From: Heliocidaris erythrogramma
Taxonomy: Eukaryota; Echinodermata; Echinoidea; Camarodonta; Echinometridae
Assembly (NCBI GenBank): GCA_025617745.1
Contig: CM046869.1
Location: 13,163,168-13,227,167, forward strand
Reading direction: 5' to 3'
DNA length: 64,000 bases
Shown: positions 11,717-23,497 of the stretch, one piece after another
Numbering within the stretch: position 1 is the stretch's first letter
Layout: every line of letters starts with the position of its first letter
The notes under the pieces: model-generated
Seen by the model: only the letters and a program-made list of their open reading frames with translations
Database searches by the model: none
What the model was told of the DNA's origin: nothing
Program-made: the position numbers and the translations under genes

Positions 11717-14700
11717 CTATTTCCACGAAGCTTGTTTAATCCCAAAGCCCTGCACATTGCTCTTATACAGCCCATTCTCGAAAGCATTTTGCATTTCGTC
11801 TTTTAAAACTAAAATGTTAAAACAGAAACAGATATATCTGAGTCGTATAAGTTGTAAATTCTTACCTTCCTGGCTTAGTTCTAACGGTGATTCAAAACGT
11901 ACGATGTTAGGTCGCATTAGGTCTTCAAGATCATCAAACAGCTGCGAAAATGGATATTAATATTCAATAAACTTGAATGAAACGCAATAACTTTGTTGTA
12001 TTACAAGATATATGGAGACATGTACAACTACAACTGATTTAACATCGTTTTGTCTTTTACCGATATGTCACAAGATGTAATTCGTTCAAATCTATTGCTT
12101 TATTCTTGTTCAAGAATGATTGAATTAATCTTTCTTTGAAAGAAAAAATAATAATAATAATAAAATGATGAATATGATTTTTTTTTAACATCTAGTAGAA
12201 TTAGGAAAACGTCAAGTGTATGTTACTAGTTTTAAAACAATCATTGATTCATTTTCTTTCCCTTATCTCTACTGTTTCTCGCCTGCCTTCCATCTCTTAT
12301 CTCACCCATCTCTCTCTCTTTCTCCCTCTTCCCCCCCCTCTCTCCCCCTCTCTCTCTCTCTCCCCTCTTTCTTTCTTTCTTTCGTTCACATATTCACGTT
12401 TCATATACCTCTTCAAATTCTTCTGTTGCTCTCAATATCAATAATATCTGTATCTTAAATTGTCATTAGCTTCCGACAATGTTTTTTTTTTTCATCTCCG
12501 ACTTCTTAGAAGAATCACAAGTCATGAACATGATGAACATGAAGATTCGTGCGAATATATTCTTCGAAATTTCGAAAAAACTATAACGCGTTACAGATGA
12601 TCTAAAATTAATTTCTGTAAACAGACAAAAGCGATTATGCCTCACCTGTAAACCGCTCTCACTTCCAAGAAGATTGCAACCCATAATGTGTATGACAGTG
12701 TCTTCTGGATGTATACGACTCATCATATTACCAAGCTCTTTCCAAAACCTATCAATAGAATAAAGATAAGAGTAAGTTTGGAGCTTTCTCCATTACTATT
12801 TTGTGTAATCTCCGGAGGGGGGGGGGGGGGCACGCCCCCATTAAAAGGTGAAAGAAGATTAAAATAGGGTTAGAGAGAGGGGGAGTGTTAAAGGGAAGGA
12901 GGGGAAAGAGAGAAAAAGGGAGAGTGAGAGAGAGAAAGAGAGAGAGAAAGGGAGAGGGCAAAGGAAACTTGAAAAGAAGATGACAAGACCCCTCCCACAT
13001 CGTGCCCTTACTCGATGGCATTGTTCTCTTGCAGATTTTGCCACAAACCGCTCTCTCACTCGTATTAATCAATATAACACAATGCTGAAATAATATAAGG
13101 CTGATACATCAATCGGATGCAAAATTCATTATTGATAAAAACAAGATGACACAAAATAAAGGTTTATTTCATCAGAAAAATACCCCCTTTCCCTACTCCT
13201 CCTTGCATATTACCTGACTTGATCTGCTTCACTCTCTTTCTTCAGTTTAGCTGTTGTTAGAGCCTTTTTCTTCAACATGTACACATAACCAGGCCCACCC
13301 TGTAAAAAAAGATAAAACAATAAATAATCACATATTTATTATGCAATGTTTATACCCCAGTTACACCAGCGAATTGACCCGAATCCAATTGATACCGGAC
13401 AGAATCTTTGCCATTCGGATGTAATGTGATTTTCTGTTTGTTCCAATGTTGGTCTGGGCCCCGTTTCATAAAACTTAATGTTGTCAGTAACAACTGCAAC
13501 ATTTCTATGACAAATTTGCTCTCAGCCAATCAAATGCAAGGATTCAGTAGCTTATAACAGTTATTGCAACTTGTTATTGATAACAAGTTTTATGAAAAGG
13601 GTCCCTGGAGTATAACCCAAAGTATCAAATACAAAATTATATAGGGATTAGATCACTCTTAGACTCTAAATTATTTTCAAAACATTATTATTATATTTGA
13701 GTGAGTGGCTGGAAACAGCTTGCCAGCAATTTAGTCGACAGAAAAGCAAAATATATGATTCAGCACCAAACACAATCACGAGATATTAAGTTTTTTTAAA
13801 TTTCCACCAAAGATTAACGCAGGTCCAAATGTGGAAATCTGCCAAAAACAATGGTTTTCCGACTGAAAGTAGACCTGAATAGAGTTTACATCCGATCTGA
13901 AGCAATTCCCCTGTTTATACTGATAACTTTTGATAAAGATTGACAATAAACGAAGTGCATTAAGTTTGTTTTTGTTGAAAAAACCCCAACATTCTCAATC
14001 AACTTACTTGAGCATAAATACATAGAGACTGCGCCATACATCCAGGTTTATACGCTTGCAAGTTGACCCGAATGGCATCTAAAATATCGTGAAATGAAAG
14101 CGATACATTTTATGGAAGACTAGTAGTGCATTCACTTAACTCAATTACCAGATAATTATTTACATGAATTTCATTAACAAGCATACATCTCAATCTCTCA
14201 TCCATCAATCAATCAATTAAGAACAATATTGTCTATCAACCAATATAGATTACAATATGTGTGTGAACGACCTTGTCATCAATGCAGTAATATTCAAATA
14301 CCTTCATCTTGCACATGCGATAGAAATAACGATTCGTAAATATATTCATTTGCGAAAAGGAGCTCCGCTACACTCATTCAAAATGAGGTTCCCTGTCTCT
14401 GCAAGCAAAACACAGTCACGTACATCGAAACAATATGACTTCGCCATTGTTGACTATGATCCTTATGAATAATTATTATCAATTATCATCAGTCATTATC
14501 CATTATTATAAACCAGTGGTCTATCTTATTAAATAAAAAACAAAAGGGACTTTATTTCCTTTCAAAATTCGCATTATATCTAGATCATGCTTCATTTAGT
14601 ATGGAAAATGTCTGACAATAACTTACCTAATATCGAATCGAACGTGTCATTGTTGAAGTCCTAAAATGGGTGAAATGAAAACATACAAATATCTCATTAT

Positions 14701-15696
14701 GCTGAACGATAAGAATGATTTCATTTCGCACGTTTTCCCCTTTTTAATATGGAGCATAAATATAAGCTATATAGGCGTTTGACTTAGGATACAGTGCAAA
14801 AATATTCATGAAATTTTGCTGTGGGATATTTTCTTTGAAAAGGGGGACGGGGTGCACACTATTCCTTCTCATCAGATAAAATAGTAAACAATAATTTACT
14901 CCTTTGTTTTTATTGAACTAAAATATAAAAATGTAATGAAAAGTCATATATAAAAGATGGAATGAAATTGAATGTAGAATTAATGAGATAAACAAAGTAG
15001 AATGCAAAATGTACTCAACACGCGGCCTCGTAAAACTTTGAATCGCAGAACAGGGTTATTACGTTTTCGTATTTCATAATCGTGATCATCGTCATTTGGG
15101 ATCATCATAGATGATGTATTTCGAATTAAAAATATATTAAAACAAATATTAAAAGATTAAAATTGATTGATTGCCTGACTGACACTTACATAACGGAACA
15201 CAAGGATATCCTTTTCCCTTCTCGTTTCTTCTAACACCTCAGCCTTGGGAACATTGGAAGATATAAGCTGCAAAGTAAATGATAAAGATTTCAAATACGG
15301 AACAATCAGAACTCAGAATTTCCTTATATCGACCAACACCCGTATGAATAGCTCCATATTACAAATCATGTATCATGAAACCGTTCTTTTGAGAGTAATT
15401 GTTACCATGCCCGACTCTCCGAGTTTTAGAAATGATTAAATTGAATAAAATAACCTAACACCAAGTAAACGAAGATTTGTAGGGACTGAAAGAACCCCGT
15501 AACCTACCAGCATTCTAGGTCGTATATAGTCTTTGCTGCCGCATAAAGTGATCTCTAACTGTTGCTCTGCATACCATTTCAACTCTGTAATCTCGTCCTG
15601 GAAAATACCAAATTCCCGTTTCGTCTTTTCTCCTGCGAACATTTTGATAAAGAAGATCAGATAAATATGAAATATTTGTTTATTGGTTCTAATCAT
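11717..15696 (-). CDS. DUF4347-like protein, eight exons, 242 aa
   Basis: Function unknown. Exons in transcript order: 15696-15508, 15267-15190, 14660-14627, 14078-14008, 13299-13214, 12748-12646, 11941-11866 and 11808-11717 (stop 11719-11717). All introns are GT-AG, the summed exon length is 729 nt (243 codons), and the frame stays open throughout. The start is the ATG at 15696; residues 8-17 (IFHIYLIFFI) are hydrophobic and could be a signal peptide. A TATATA lies about 70 bp upstream. Residues 62-204 fit the order of conserved blocks I remember for DUF4347: MLLISSNVP, LVFRYDFNNDTFDSILDAI, LCIYAQGGPGYVYML, VIHIMGCNLLGSESG, then LFDDLEDLM and a final IVRFESP. In bacteria the third block normally reads SHGxxG; here His is replaced by Gln (AQGGPG), while the GC block is kept. 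If this fold is a caspase-like hydrolase, the copy would be inactive. The family call is from memory of the profile; the gene structure is well supported. An upstream exon spliced to an acceptor at 15633 is an alternative 5' end. Confidence 0.8.
12300..12385. repeat. CT-rich low-complexity tract
   Basis: Polypyrimidine tract in an intron of the minus-strand gene. It makes spurious Ser/Leu-rich frames. A complementary GA-rich tract is at 12866-12960. Confidence 0.85.
13456..13605. repeat. foldback MITE, family B (copy 2)
   Basis: The termini GGGCCCCGTTTCATAAAACTT and its near complement ending TTTTATGAAAAGGGTCCC flank about 100 bp. It shares its ends with the element at 3901-4040 and lies in an intron of the DUF4347-like gene. 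Confidence 0.75.
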
Positions 15697-15868
15697 TTCT
15701 ATCCTTCTCAGGCCTAACGTGTGTCAACTACACATTTCCTGTTTTGAACAAGGTGTAGTCATATATACGGTTGAACATAAAAGGCTGTTGGAATATGATG
15801 ATAATAATGGCTATTTCTTAAAAAGCGCTTTTCCAGATACAACGTAACCCACCAAAAGCGCTGACAAT

Positions 15869-15869
<1 letters not shown>

Positions 15870-15906
<37 letters not shown>

Positions 15907-15948
15907 TAATAAATTATATTATTATTATCATTATTATTATTATTATCG
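15870..15948. repeat. (ATA)n/(TAT)n microsatellite, palindromic
   Basis: An (ATA)n block is followed directly by its complement (TTA)n, so the tract can fold back. Confidence 0.9.
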
Positions 15949-16018
15949 ATTTATCCACAACCTAATGTTCAGTTGGTATATTAAGAAGTAACCGGATTTC
16001 ATTCTCGATATTGCAAAG

Positions 16019-16058
16019 CGGTGAGTCGCTTTTCAGATATTAAGCTGAAAAGAACAGA
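16019..16058 (-). pseudogene. U2 snRNA fragment (40 nt)
   Basis: The reverse complement matches the part of U2 from TCTGTTCTTTTCAGC to the ACTCACCG stem of the intact gene at 62010-62197, with one difference. It stops sharply at the T of TCTG, close to where U2-targeted LINEs enter U2. It lies on the same strand as the RT relic at 16955-17346, and the order (RT, then U2) matches the U2 repeat unit. Confidence 0.75.
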
Positions 16059-16439
16059 GTTTATTATAAATACAAGTTTTTACACTCGTAATTCATGTTA
16101 ACAATAATTAAAGAGTCTCCAGAAGGAGCTTATTACATGTCCAGGAGTATATTATTGGGGTACATCGAGATGATATTGTAGGAGAATATGGTTTGTTTTG
16201 TTTTGTTTTGTTTTTCCTCGCGTAGGTAGATGTTTTATAACTGGTAATTTATCCATAATAAGGGATTAATCACAGATCATAGTTACAAACATAGAAAAAT
16301 AGTCCATACATCATATCGGCTTAAACATATTTATTATAGTTTATCCTTGAATGAGAATAAAGTATATATATCATAAGTCTAAATTAATCATAATATCGTT
16401 CATCCGTGAATGAGAATAAAAGTATATCATCAATCTAAA

Positions 16440-17346
16440 TTAATCAGTGTACTGGCGATGTCCGGACATTATGTTCTATGTAGATGTCTCTCGAACCTCG
16501 GATGGCATCCACGCAATAGCGTCGAGTGACACCGAGTCTGCTCATGACCTCTTCGTTTCCCTGATGTCATGTTCCTAGCTATAGGGAGCTGATGATGAAC
16601 CCATAGCCCTCAACATCAGGGAATTTTCCCGTGTTGAGTCAAATTAAGCCGCAGGCTCCACTCCTGGTGGTGGGACAAAGAAAAATTTTCGTCAAACCTT
16701 CAAAAACCTTCAAAAATCGCTCAGTAAGGGTTTATGGGGTCCTGTTTCGCTCCATAATTCCCTGACAAGTACAAAAAAAAAAAAAAAAAAAAAGGAAAAA
16801 TATGCTTTTACATATATCCCCCATACTTCCCCTTCTCCTTCTTTTTCTTTTTCTTTTTTTTTCCCCCTCTTTTTTTTTTTTTTTTTCTTTTTTCGACCCA
16901 TATAGGGGGGGGGGGGCCGCGGCCGATTCGCCCCCCCCTGGATCCGCTAGTGGTCTTCACTGAAGATTCGAACAAGGTTGATAAGAGAATCTATTGGGGT
17001 GTTGCAAGAAAGTTGCGATTGATTGCAAGTTGCAACTGATCGGTACTGACCAATCAAAATCATTGTTGCAAGCGCATCTTCTTGAATGGGCAGACCCTGG
17101 ACCATTCAGAATGGTTGTTCTAATTTGCTTTACAATTTGCAATTGATTGCAGCTTTCTTACAACACCCCATATGTCGCCTCGCGCTCCGACTTCCCAAAT
17201 AATTTCAAGTCATCCATGTTTAACAGATGATTGATCTTTGCCTTGCTTTTGAATTCATATCCAAGTCTGGATCTCCTAAGCACCTGTGATAATGGGGTCA
17301 TAGCCATCACAAACAAAATGCAGTGGAAGTAAACCATCTCCATCAT
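16440..17346 (-). mobile_element. decayed LINE fragment (same family as the RT relic in U2 spacers)
   Basis: On the minus strand 17346-17171 encodes LNMDDLKLFGKSER and AMTPLSQVLRRSRLGYEF, nearly identical to the RT fragment in each U2 spacer. The reading continues at 16994-16955 after an inserted MITE (16995-17170). A motif near 16655 (GCCGCAGGCTCCACTCC on the plus strand) resembles the tail region of this LINE group, but this is from memory. The copy is truncated and non-functional. Confidence 0.7.
16995..17170. repeat. foldback MITE, TIR TGGGGTGTTGCAAGAAA, inside a LINE relic
   Basis: The termini TGGGGTGTTG and CAACACCCCA are perfect inverted repeats. TAT flanks both ends (16992-16994 and 17171-17173). 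The uninterrupted LINE relics in the U2 spacers read GAATCTATGTCGC at this point (e.g. 61383, reverse strand), so the empty site and a 3-bp duplication are visible. A family member is at 29398-29581. Confidence 0.9.
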
Positions 17347-18226
17347 GCATCGCTCGCGCTAACATCGCCTGTTTTTAGCTCCGTATTTTGTTTCTTTTTA
17401 ACGTTTTAATTTTTCTGATTTTAAATTATTTTTGGACTTAAAGTTTTCTTAAAACATTTTAGTCCTTGTATTTTTGCGTAATTTTTATGTTTCACTCGCT
17501 AAAAGTGAAATTCTGCGATGTAAAAATCTCAACATTCTGTACATACGATTGGCCATTTGGTACACGCGTGCTTGTAAGTTCCTACTCCCGTGGATTCCCG
17601 GGTAGTAGCTGGCCGGCGTTGCATCGAAGCACGGGCCGTTTTCGAGGTCTTGAATTGCAAATTGAGATGCGAATTATTTTGCTCTGGTGACTGTAATTCT
17701 ACATTTTAGCATGTGCTTTTGTATTTAACGTTTTTCGAAGTGCTGTAATACTTTTTGTGGATTTTAAACGAGGTTTTTAAGAGTTGTTGTGTAGTGGAAT
17801 TTACTTCTGATTTGTGGAATGTGTGGAATTTTTGGGTGTGTCCCGCGGCCATTTTTAAATCACATTTTTAAATATTAGAAACTGTATTGTCCGAGTATTG
17901 CACCATTTTAATAGAGATATTTTGCATTTTTCTGCAAATATCTTGGCACTTGAATAGCCTCAATTTTGATCTTGGCTGCTCACGTTTGAACCATGATTTT
18001 TCTACGGACTCCTGTTCATCTCTTTTGGCAATTATTTTGTGCTTTGGAATACGCTTCTTACTGCAAGTCATGTGCTGTTGGATAATAAAGAGTTCATGTT
18101 GGATCATTGGACTGCACCTGTTATGGATGATTCTTACAAGTCTGACTGCTGCCCGGTGAGTCTGTTCCATGTATCTCTTCATGTTACAAATAATCAACGC
18201 TATTTGAAAAAAAAAACATAGTTTTA

Positions 18227-18726
18227 NNNNNNNNNNNNNNNNNNNNNNNNNNNNNNNNNNNNNNNNNNNNNNNNNNNNNNNNNNNNNNNNNNNNNNNNNN
18301 NNNNNNNNNNNNNNNNNNNNNNNNNNNNNNNNNNNNNNNNNNNNNNNNNNNNNNNNNNNNNNNNNNNNNNNNNNNNNNNNNNNNNNNNNNNNNNNNNNNN
18401 NNNNNNNNNNNNNNNNNNNNNNNNNNNNNNNNNNNNNNNNNNNNNNNNNNNNNNNNNNNNNNNNNNNNNNNNNNNNNNNNNNNNNNNNNNNNNNNNNNNN
18501 NNNNNNNNNNNNNNNNNNNNNNNNNNNNNNNNNNNNNNNNNNNNNNNNNNNNNNNNNNNNNNNNNNNNNNNNNNNNNNNNNNNNNNNNNNNNNNNNNNNN
18601 NNNNNNNNNNNNNNNNNNNNNNNNNNNNNNNNNNNNNNNNNNNNNNNNNNNNNNNNNNNNNNNNNNNNNNNNNNNNNNNNNNNNNNNNNNNNNNNNNNNN
18701 NNNNNNNNNNNNNNNNNNNNNNNNNN
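18227..18726. other. assembly gap (500 N)
   Basis: Exactly 500 unknown bases, a conventional gap size. The true length is unknown. It may hold 5' exons of the MPPE1-like gene. Confidence 0.98.
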
Positions 18727-18998
18727 AAATTCATCAGATTGAACCCATAGTTATTTATATCCTACACAATTTGTTACACATCATAACTGTTTGAAGGGTA
18801 TACTCATTTATATAATCTAGTAATGAATTAGAAGAGTGACTTGCACTTTGGGGGATTTACATGTATCAAAACCTAAAATAGGCTTTTAAAAAGAACAATT
18901 GCTTTTTGTAGCATTTGCAAGCATTCTGTTTCTTCAGTAAAGCAAAAGCTTCCAGCAATTTCTCCTAAGCACCCTTTTCCTTTGGACAATAATTAAAT

Positions 18999-19201
18999 AC
19001 TGTATAAGTGGTTATTTTGGCTGTGGTTTTATTTTCGCGATTTTCGCGAGTCAGTCCTCGCAAAAATTTCCACTTCATATATGGCTGTTTTATAGTAAAG
19101 AAAACATCACAAAGATCGCAAAATTAAACGCTCGCGAATTTTCCCCACCTAGTCCTAAATCGCGAAAAAATCTGTACGCGAAAAACAACCAGCTAACAGT
19201 A
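18999..19201. repeat. foldback MITE, TIR TACTGT, with CGCGAAAA motifs
   Basis: The left end TACTGTATAAGTGGTTATTTT pairs with the right end, whose complement reads TACTGTTAGCTGGTTGTTTTT. Several CGCGA/TCGCG motifs lie inside. It is non-coding. Confidence 0.75.
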
Positions 19202-19614
19202 AAAGGAATTGTGGATAGCATGATGTTGTTGAACCACATAAAAAAAAGAATGTTCATGGGTGACTGGGGTCAGTGAAACATTTTGACAAAAAATGAGTCA
19301 TTTTGTGTGTTAGAGCCAGGGGGGGGGGGGGGGGGGAGGGCACAACTCGCTCTGATTTTTCAACATGACCTATTCTACCAATTTCAAAATCCTATATTAA
19401 AACTATAACTTTAAAAAAATAACTGTTTGAAACACATAATAATTTTGTTATTGTTGTCCAATATTGGTCATGCTCCTGCTTTCACTAATCTGTTTTTTCT
19501 GATTTTTATCCGTTTTCAGAAAAAGTTTCTAGTGTAGTAATAACAGCCGTAGCAGGTAGCAATTTTCTTTTCCCCCATATTTTACAGTAAGTACTTTCTT
19601 TCTTTTTAAATTAG

Positions 19615-20537
19615 GGAATGGCAGATGGAAGAGCTTTTCAGACAGCACTGACTTTATTTTCTCCTGAAGCAGTTTTTGTTGACTTGACTGATGAGGGAAA
19701 ATGGCAGACAATAAGGTGAGAACATGAATTTTGATAGTAATCTTTAGATAAGTTACGCGGGGGGGGGGGAGGAGACACAGTTGCCCTACCCCCAGAAATT
19801 TTAGAAAACCTACTTTTTTATTGCAAATTCTCAGAAATATCCATGAAAATGTGCACCAGATCCTAGATGCATAAAGAACAAAAACAAAATGTCTAGCTCG
19901 CTTCGCTCCCTCACTGACATATATTATCATACATTTTATATATTCTTGCTAAGTGCAGTAATAATATTTTCATACAGAAACATAAATTTATGTGAACAAT
20001 ATCTTGCATGTTCAAATTAAATTAGAATTAAAAAATTGCAAATACAGTGTTGTTATGTTTCAAGATATGGTATCTTCATGGAACAGAAATATTTATGGTT
20101 CATCAGTAGAAGGCCTTAACCTTAAAACAAGGAAAAACAGTTATTTCGAGAAAAGTGATGTTTAATTTTCTATCAAGCCAATCTATTAATTTCTCAGAGT
20201 TTTGGCTTAGTAACAAAGTGTGCTCTTTGACAATAGATGAGCGTTGTTATGCTTTATAGGCAGTAGGAAGCTGAAGTGAGTTAAGACTTTATGGTGTTTA
20301 GAATCTGTTGGTGTTACTGATTATTTAAGTACCAAAAACTCAAAATGGCAAAAAGGGATTTATGTCCTTTTTGTTTTAAACCATCCATGTGTTCTTCAAA
20401 TCTTAATATCCGTTTCCCCTTTTTTTCTGTCAGGAGTTTGAAGCTACAGCCAAGCGTTTCAGGAAGATGTTTCGCCATTCACGAAGTGTTCATTTCAAGG
20501 TCATTGTTGGAAATCATGATGTCGGTTTTCATGACTT
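19615..20537 (+). pseudogene. MPPE1: MPPE1/PGAP5-like metallophosphoesterase, two exons, upstream one decayed
   Basis: MPPE1 (PGAP5) removes an ethanolamine-phosphate from GPI anchors in the secretory pathway. Exon 20434-20537 reads EFEATAKRFRKMFRHS, then HFKVIVGNHDVGFHDF, and matches the family well, including the metal-binding GNHD block. Exon 19615-19715 has GT-AG borders, but compared with the vertebrate protein it is off frame: EWQME and RAFQTAL lie in different frames, the LG before the metal ligand Asp in FILGDxxDEGKW is missing (reads VFVDLTDEGKW), and a further base is lost between KW and the exon end. That is two single-base losses plus six bases. No later exon was found before 23763. 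The copy may be a pseudogene or a fragment; indel errors next to the gap could explain the single bases but hardly the six. Confidence 0.7.
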
Positions 20538-20721
20538 GTGAGTATTCATCATGTAATGGGATATATGATGTATAAAGGAAAGAAAAATATTAGGCATAAT
20601 ATATTAATTGAAAGTCTCGATATCATTAACATATTAGCCAACCTTGTATTATGTTCATGATATGTATATTATTATAATGTTGTATTTTCTCCTAGGCATT
20701 GTGCAAGGATTTTCATATTTT

Positions 20722-21636
20722 TATGCCTCCGCCCACCATAGGTGGTTGCCGGGTCGTCCGTCCGTCCGTCCCGTTTTCGTTCTCGCGATAACTGAAGAAC
20801 CGTTTGACAGATCAAATTCAAACTTGGATCATGAATGCATATAGAGTGACGATTATCTGATTAGTTTTGGGGATATCGAGGTCAAAGGTCAAAGGTCACA
20901 GAGGTCATTGTACTCCTGAAAATAATTCGTTCTCGCGATAACTAGAGAACCGTATGAGGGATCAACTTCAAACTTGGTGCATGTTTGCATATTGGAGTGA
21001 CAATGATCTGATTAGATTTTGGAGTCAAAAGGTCAAAGGTCACAGAGGTCATTGTACTCCTGAAATTAACTCGTTCTCGCAATAACTGAAGAACCGTATG
21101 AGGTATCAACTTCATACTTGGTGCATGTATGCATATTGGAGTGCCAATGATCTGTTTAGATTTGGCAGTCACATGGTCAAAGGTCAAAGGTCATTGTATT
21201 CCTGAAAATACCTTGTTTTTACGATAACTGAAGAACCGTATGAGATATCAACTTCAAACTTGGTGCATGTATGCATATTGCAGTGACAATCTGAGTAGAG
21301 TTGGGATTAATGGGGTCAAAGGTCACATACGACCATTGTATGCATGAAAATCGTTCTCGTGATAAACTAAGGAATCATTTAATGGATGAAATTCAAACTC
21401 GGTTCATGTATGCATGTGACAGTGACTGATCTGATCTGATTTTGGGGTAACGAGGTCAAAGGTCGTAGAGTTCATGGTTCATTTTCACGATAACTTACAG
21501 ATCCAATAGATAAATTAATAGTAATTTTGTTTTGTGAATGCATATGAGTGATAATCTGATTAGATTATGAAAATTTTTGAAGATTTTAGATGTCAACTGG
21601 TCAATATATTTCGGATCTGGCAATGGCGGAGGCATA
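20722..21636. mobile_element. non-autonomous element, TIR TATGCCTCCGCC, with internal tandem repeats
   Basis: The ends TATGCCTCCGCC and GGCGGAGGCATA are perfect 12-bp inverted repeats. Inside are about six degenerate units of 135-160 bp, each with CGTTCTCGCGATAACT, a GAAGAACCGT block, CAAACTTGG, and a GGTCAAAGGTCA-type block. There is no ORF. This architecture is common in marine invertebrate genomes; I do not assign a superfamily. Confidence 0.8.
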
Positions 21637-22583
21637 AATTTAGACTTGGCCCAGTCTAGAATCCATCTAGTTATCTCTGAGTTAAGACTCCACAAACTTG
21701 GCTGATTGTCATCTGCAGTAGATTTAGAACTATTTCGGTCAATTTTCGAGCACGTACATCAGTATTTAGGCATTCCGGTAGTAAATATTCTTGGGTAATC
21801 CCATAAAATATAGCTAAAGGTCAACCTGTACACAAATTTTGGTGGTGCTACTAGGTAGGATGAAGGGTAATCCATGGCTTTTAATTCTACACATTTTTTA
21901 AATTTGCAAATTTGACAGTGTCCTCTGTCAAAACACCTCGCACATTGCATATTGAAGTTGATTTTCTTTGTTCAATCTCTAGAGCAGGTAAAGTTGTATG
22001 ACTGTGGAAAATATGAAATGCTAATCTGTTTTCTTTTTATCAGTTGTAAGCTTTGAAACATGCCTTCAAAATCATTAACTTTTAAGTTAAAGCCATTTTG
22101 GATGTCCCACTGTGCGAGAATACAGACATATTTGTGTAAAAGTACATTTTTAAAAATTTTTTTAGAAAGGATGCAGTTCTTTGAATTTGTAAATAATAAC
22201 AGCCTGACCTCTTTCAATTGAGCTACAATAGCCAATCTAAAATGACAGCTTTATTCCCAATTTTCTGGCTGTGTACTGGTTGTTATGGAAGCCCATATTT
22301 TAGCAACCATTTGACCTTGGAGAAAATATTCAGAACTTTTCGCCAGACACTTTCGGGAATAATTTGAGCAAAACAGGAGAGGTAGGGTTACCTTTTGTCA
22401 ATTTTTTGTTTTTGTTTTTGTTTTTACGTGGATTGACCCTGAAATAACTGCATCAATTTGACCATAAAGAAGTTGCCTTCTGTACAGCTGGGACTTCTGA
22501 CACACTGGTTAGATGGGTATACTAAATTACTGATAACAATAAATGGGTTCCATGACATTTGCTCTGGTCTAACTATGCCATGT

Positions 22584-22637
22584 TAATCCCTAACCTAAAC
22601 CTAACCATAACCCCAATGCTAACCCTAATCCTAATCT
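22584..22637. repeat. degenerate interstitial telomere-like repeat
   Basis: Imperfect CCTAA/CCCTAA units (e.g. CTAACCCTAATCCTAATC). Degenerate and short, so not a telomere. Confidence 0.6.
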
Positions 22638-23205
22638 TCACATTGTCCTGAACAAAAACAAATCATGACCTCGACCTTAACCTTTGACCTTTCGAGATAT
22701 GGACTGTGGAGCAAATGTCGCAGGAGCAAATGTGTCACTGAATAAATGATGATGTATGAATTATGTCTGCTTTTATATCTTAAAGGTGCTAAATTACCAA
22801 GGAGTGGACATTGTCAGTATTGAATGAAGCCTTCCCAATATGCACCTGGAGCTTCACAATTCACGTCTGCACTCCAGGCTTTAGAGCACAGGTTACGTGT
22901 GGTTGAGTTGGCGTAATCTAGAAACTGATAAATACTTACTCATTTTATCTTGAACATAGTTTTGGACAGAATGCAACAAATCTGTGATGTTAATGATTGT
23001 TCTAAGAATTATGCTTCTGCATAAATGACTTTGTATCTGGCTTTGGAGACTGTCAATTTGAGTAGAGAAAAGTTTTTCATTCATACGATTAATTTGATTT
23101 CTGTAATTGTACCTTACAGCTAGACTGGGATATACTTATTGGGATTATCTCATTTTATTGTAGTGTAGATCATTTGTAAATCAGGTTTACATAATGACTG
23201 GTATT

Positions 23206-23497
23206 CTGAAGAGAGGCTAAATCATATCATGGTTTAAATCCATGGTCTAACTGAAGATAGCCAATAATGTCAAAATATTGATTTTTACGTTTATTTTTAC
23301 TGAAATCTGGTGCACTTCAACTGTAAAGGAATTATATTACAAACTACTAATTACCAGAAAGTTATGAATAGTTTGAATACATGCTGATAAATTGAACATT
23401 TAATGTGAGACATTCCATGTCATATTTGACCGCCCGTAGGTAAACCTTGGATTTAAACCTTGGTTTCAGCTAAGCCATGATCAAACCTTCGTTCAGA
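23206..23497. repeat. foldback MITE, family A (diverged copy 2)
   Basis: It shares with 474-785 the order GTATTCTGAA, CATGGTTTAAATCCATGG and a TAGCCAATAATG-like block at the left, with complements at the right (TTTAAACCTTGGTTT, CGTTCAGAA). More diverged than copy 1. Confidence 0.65.

Larger units (their letters stand above)
15697..19614. other. intergenic region with relics and an assembly gap
   Basis: No intact gene is seen here. The region holds an AT microsatellite, a U2 fragment, a decayed LINE with a nested MITE, unrecognised sequence at 17347-18226, the N gap and a MITE next to the MPPE1-like exons. Runs of G or C (16907-16918, 19321-19337) probably belong to further decayed MITEs. Confidence 0.5.

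Noticed and set aside
17868-18734. 288-codon minus-strand frame
   Set aside because: Mostly Ns from the assembly gap; the rest shows no recognisable protein.
22584-22637. Telomere end
   Set aside because: Short, degenerate CCTAA-like units inside unique sequence on both sides.
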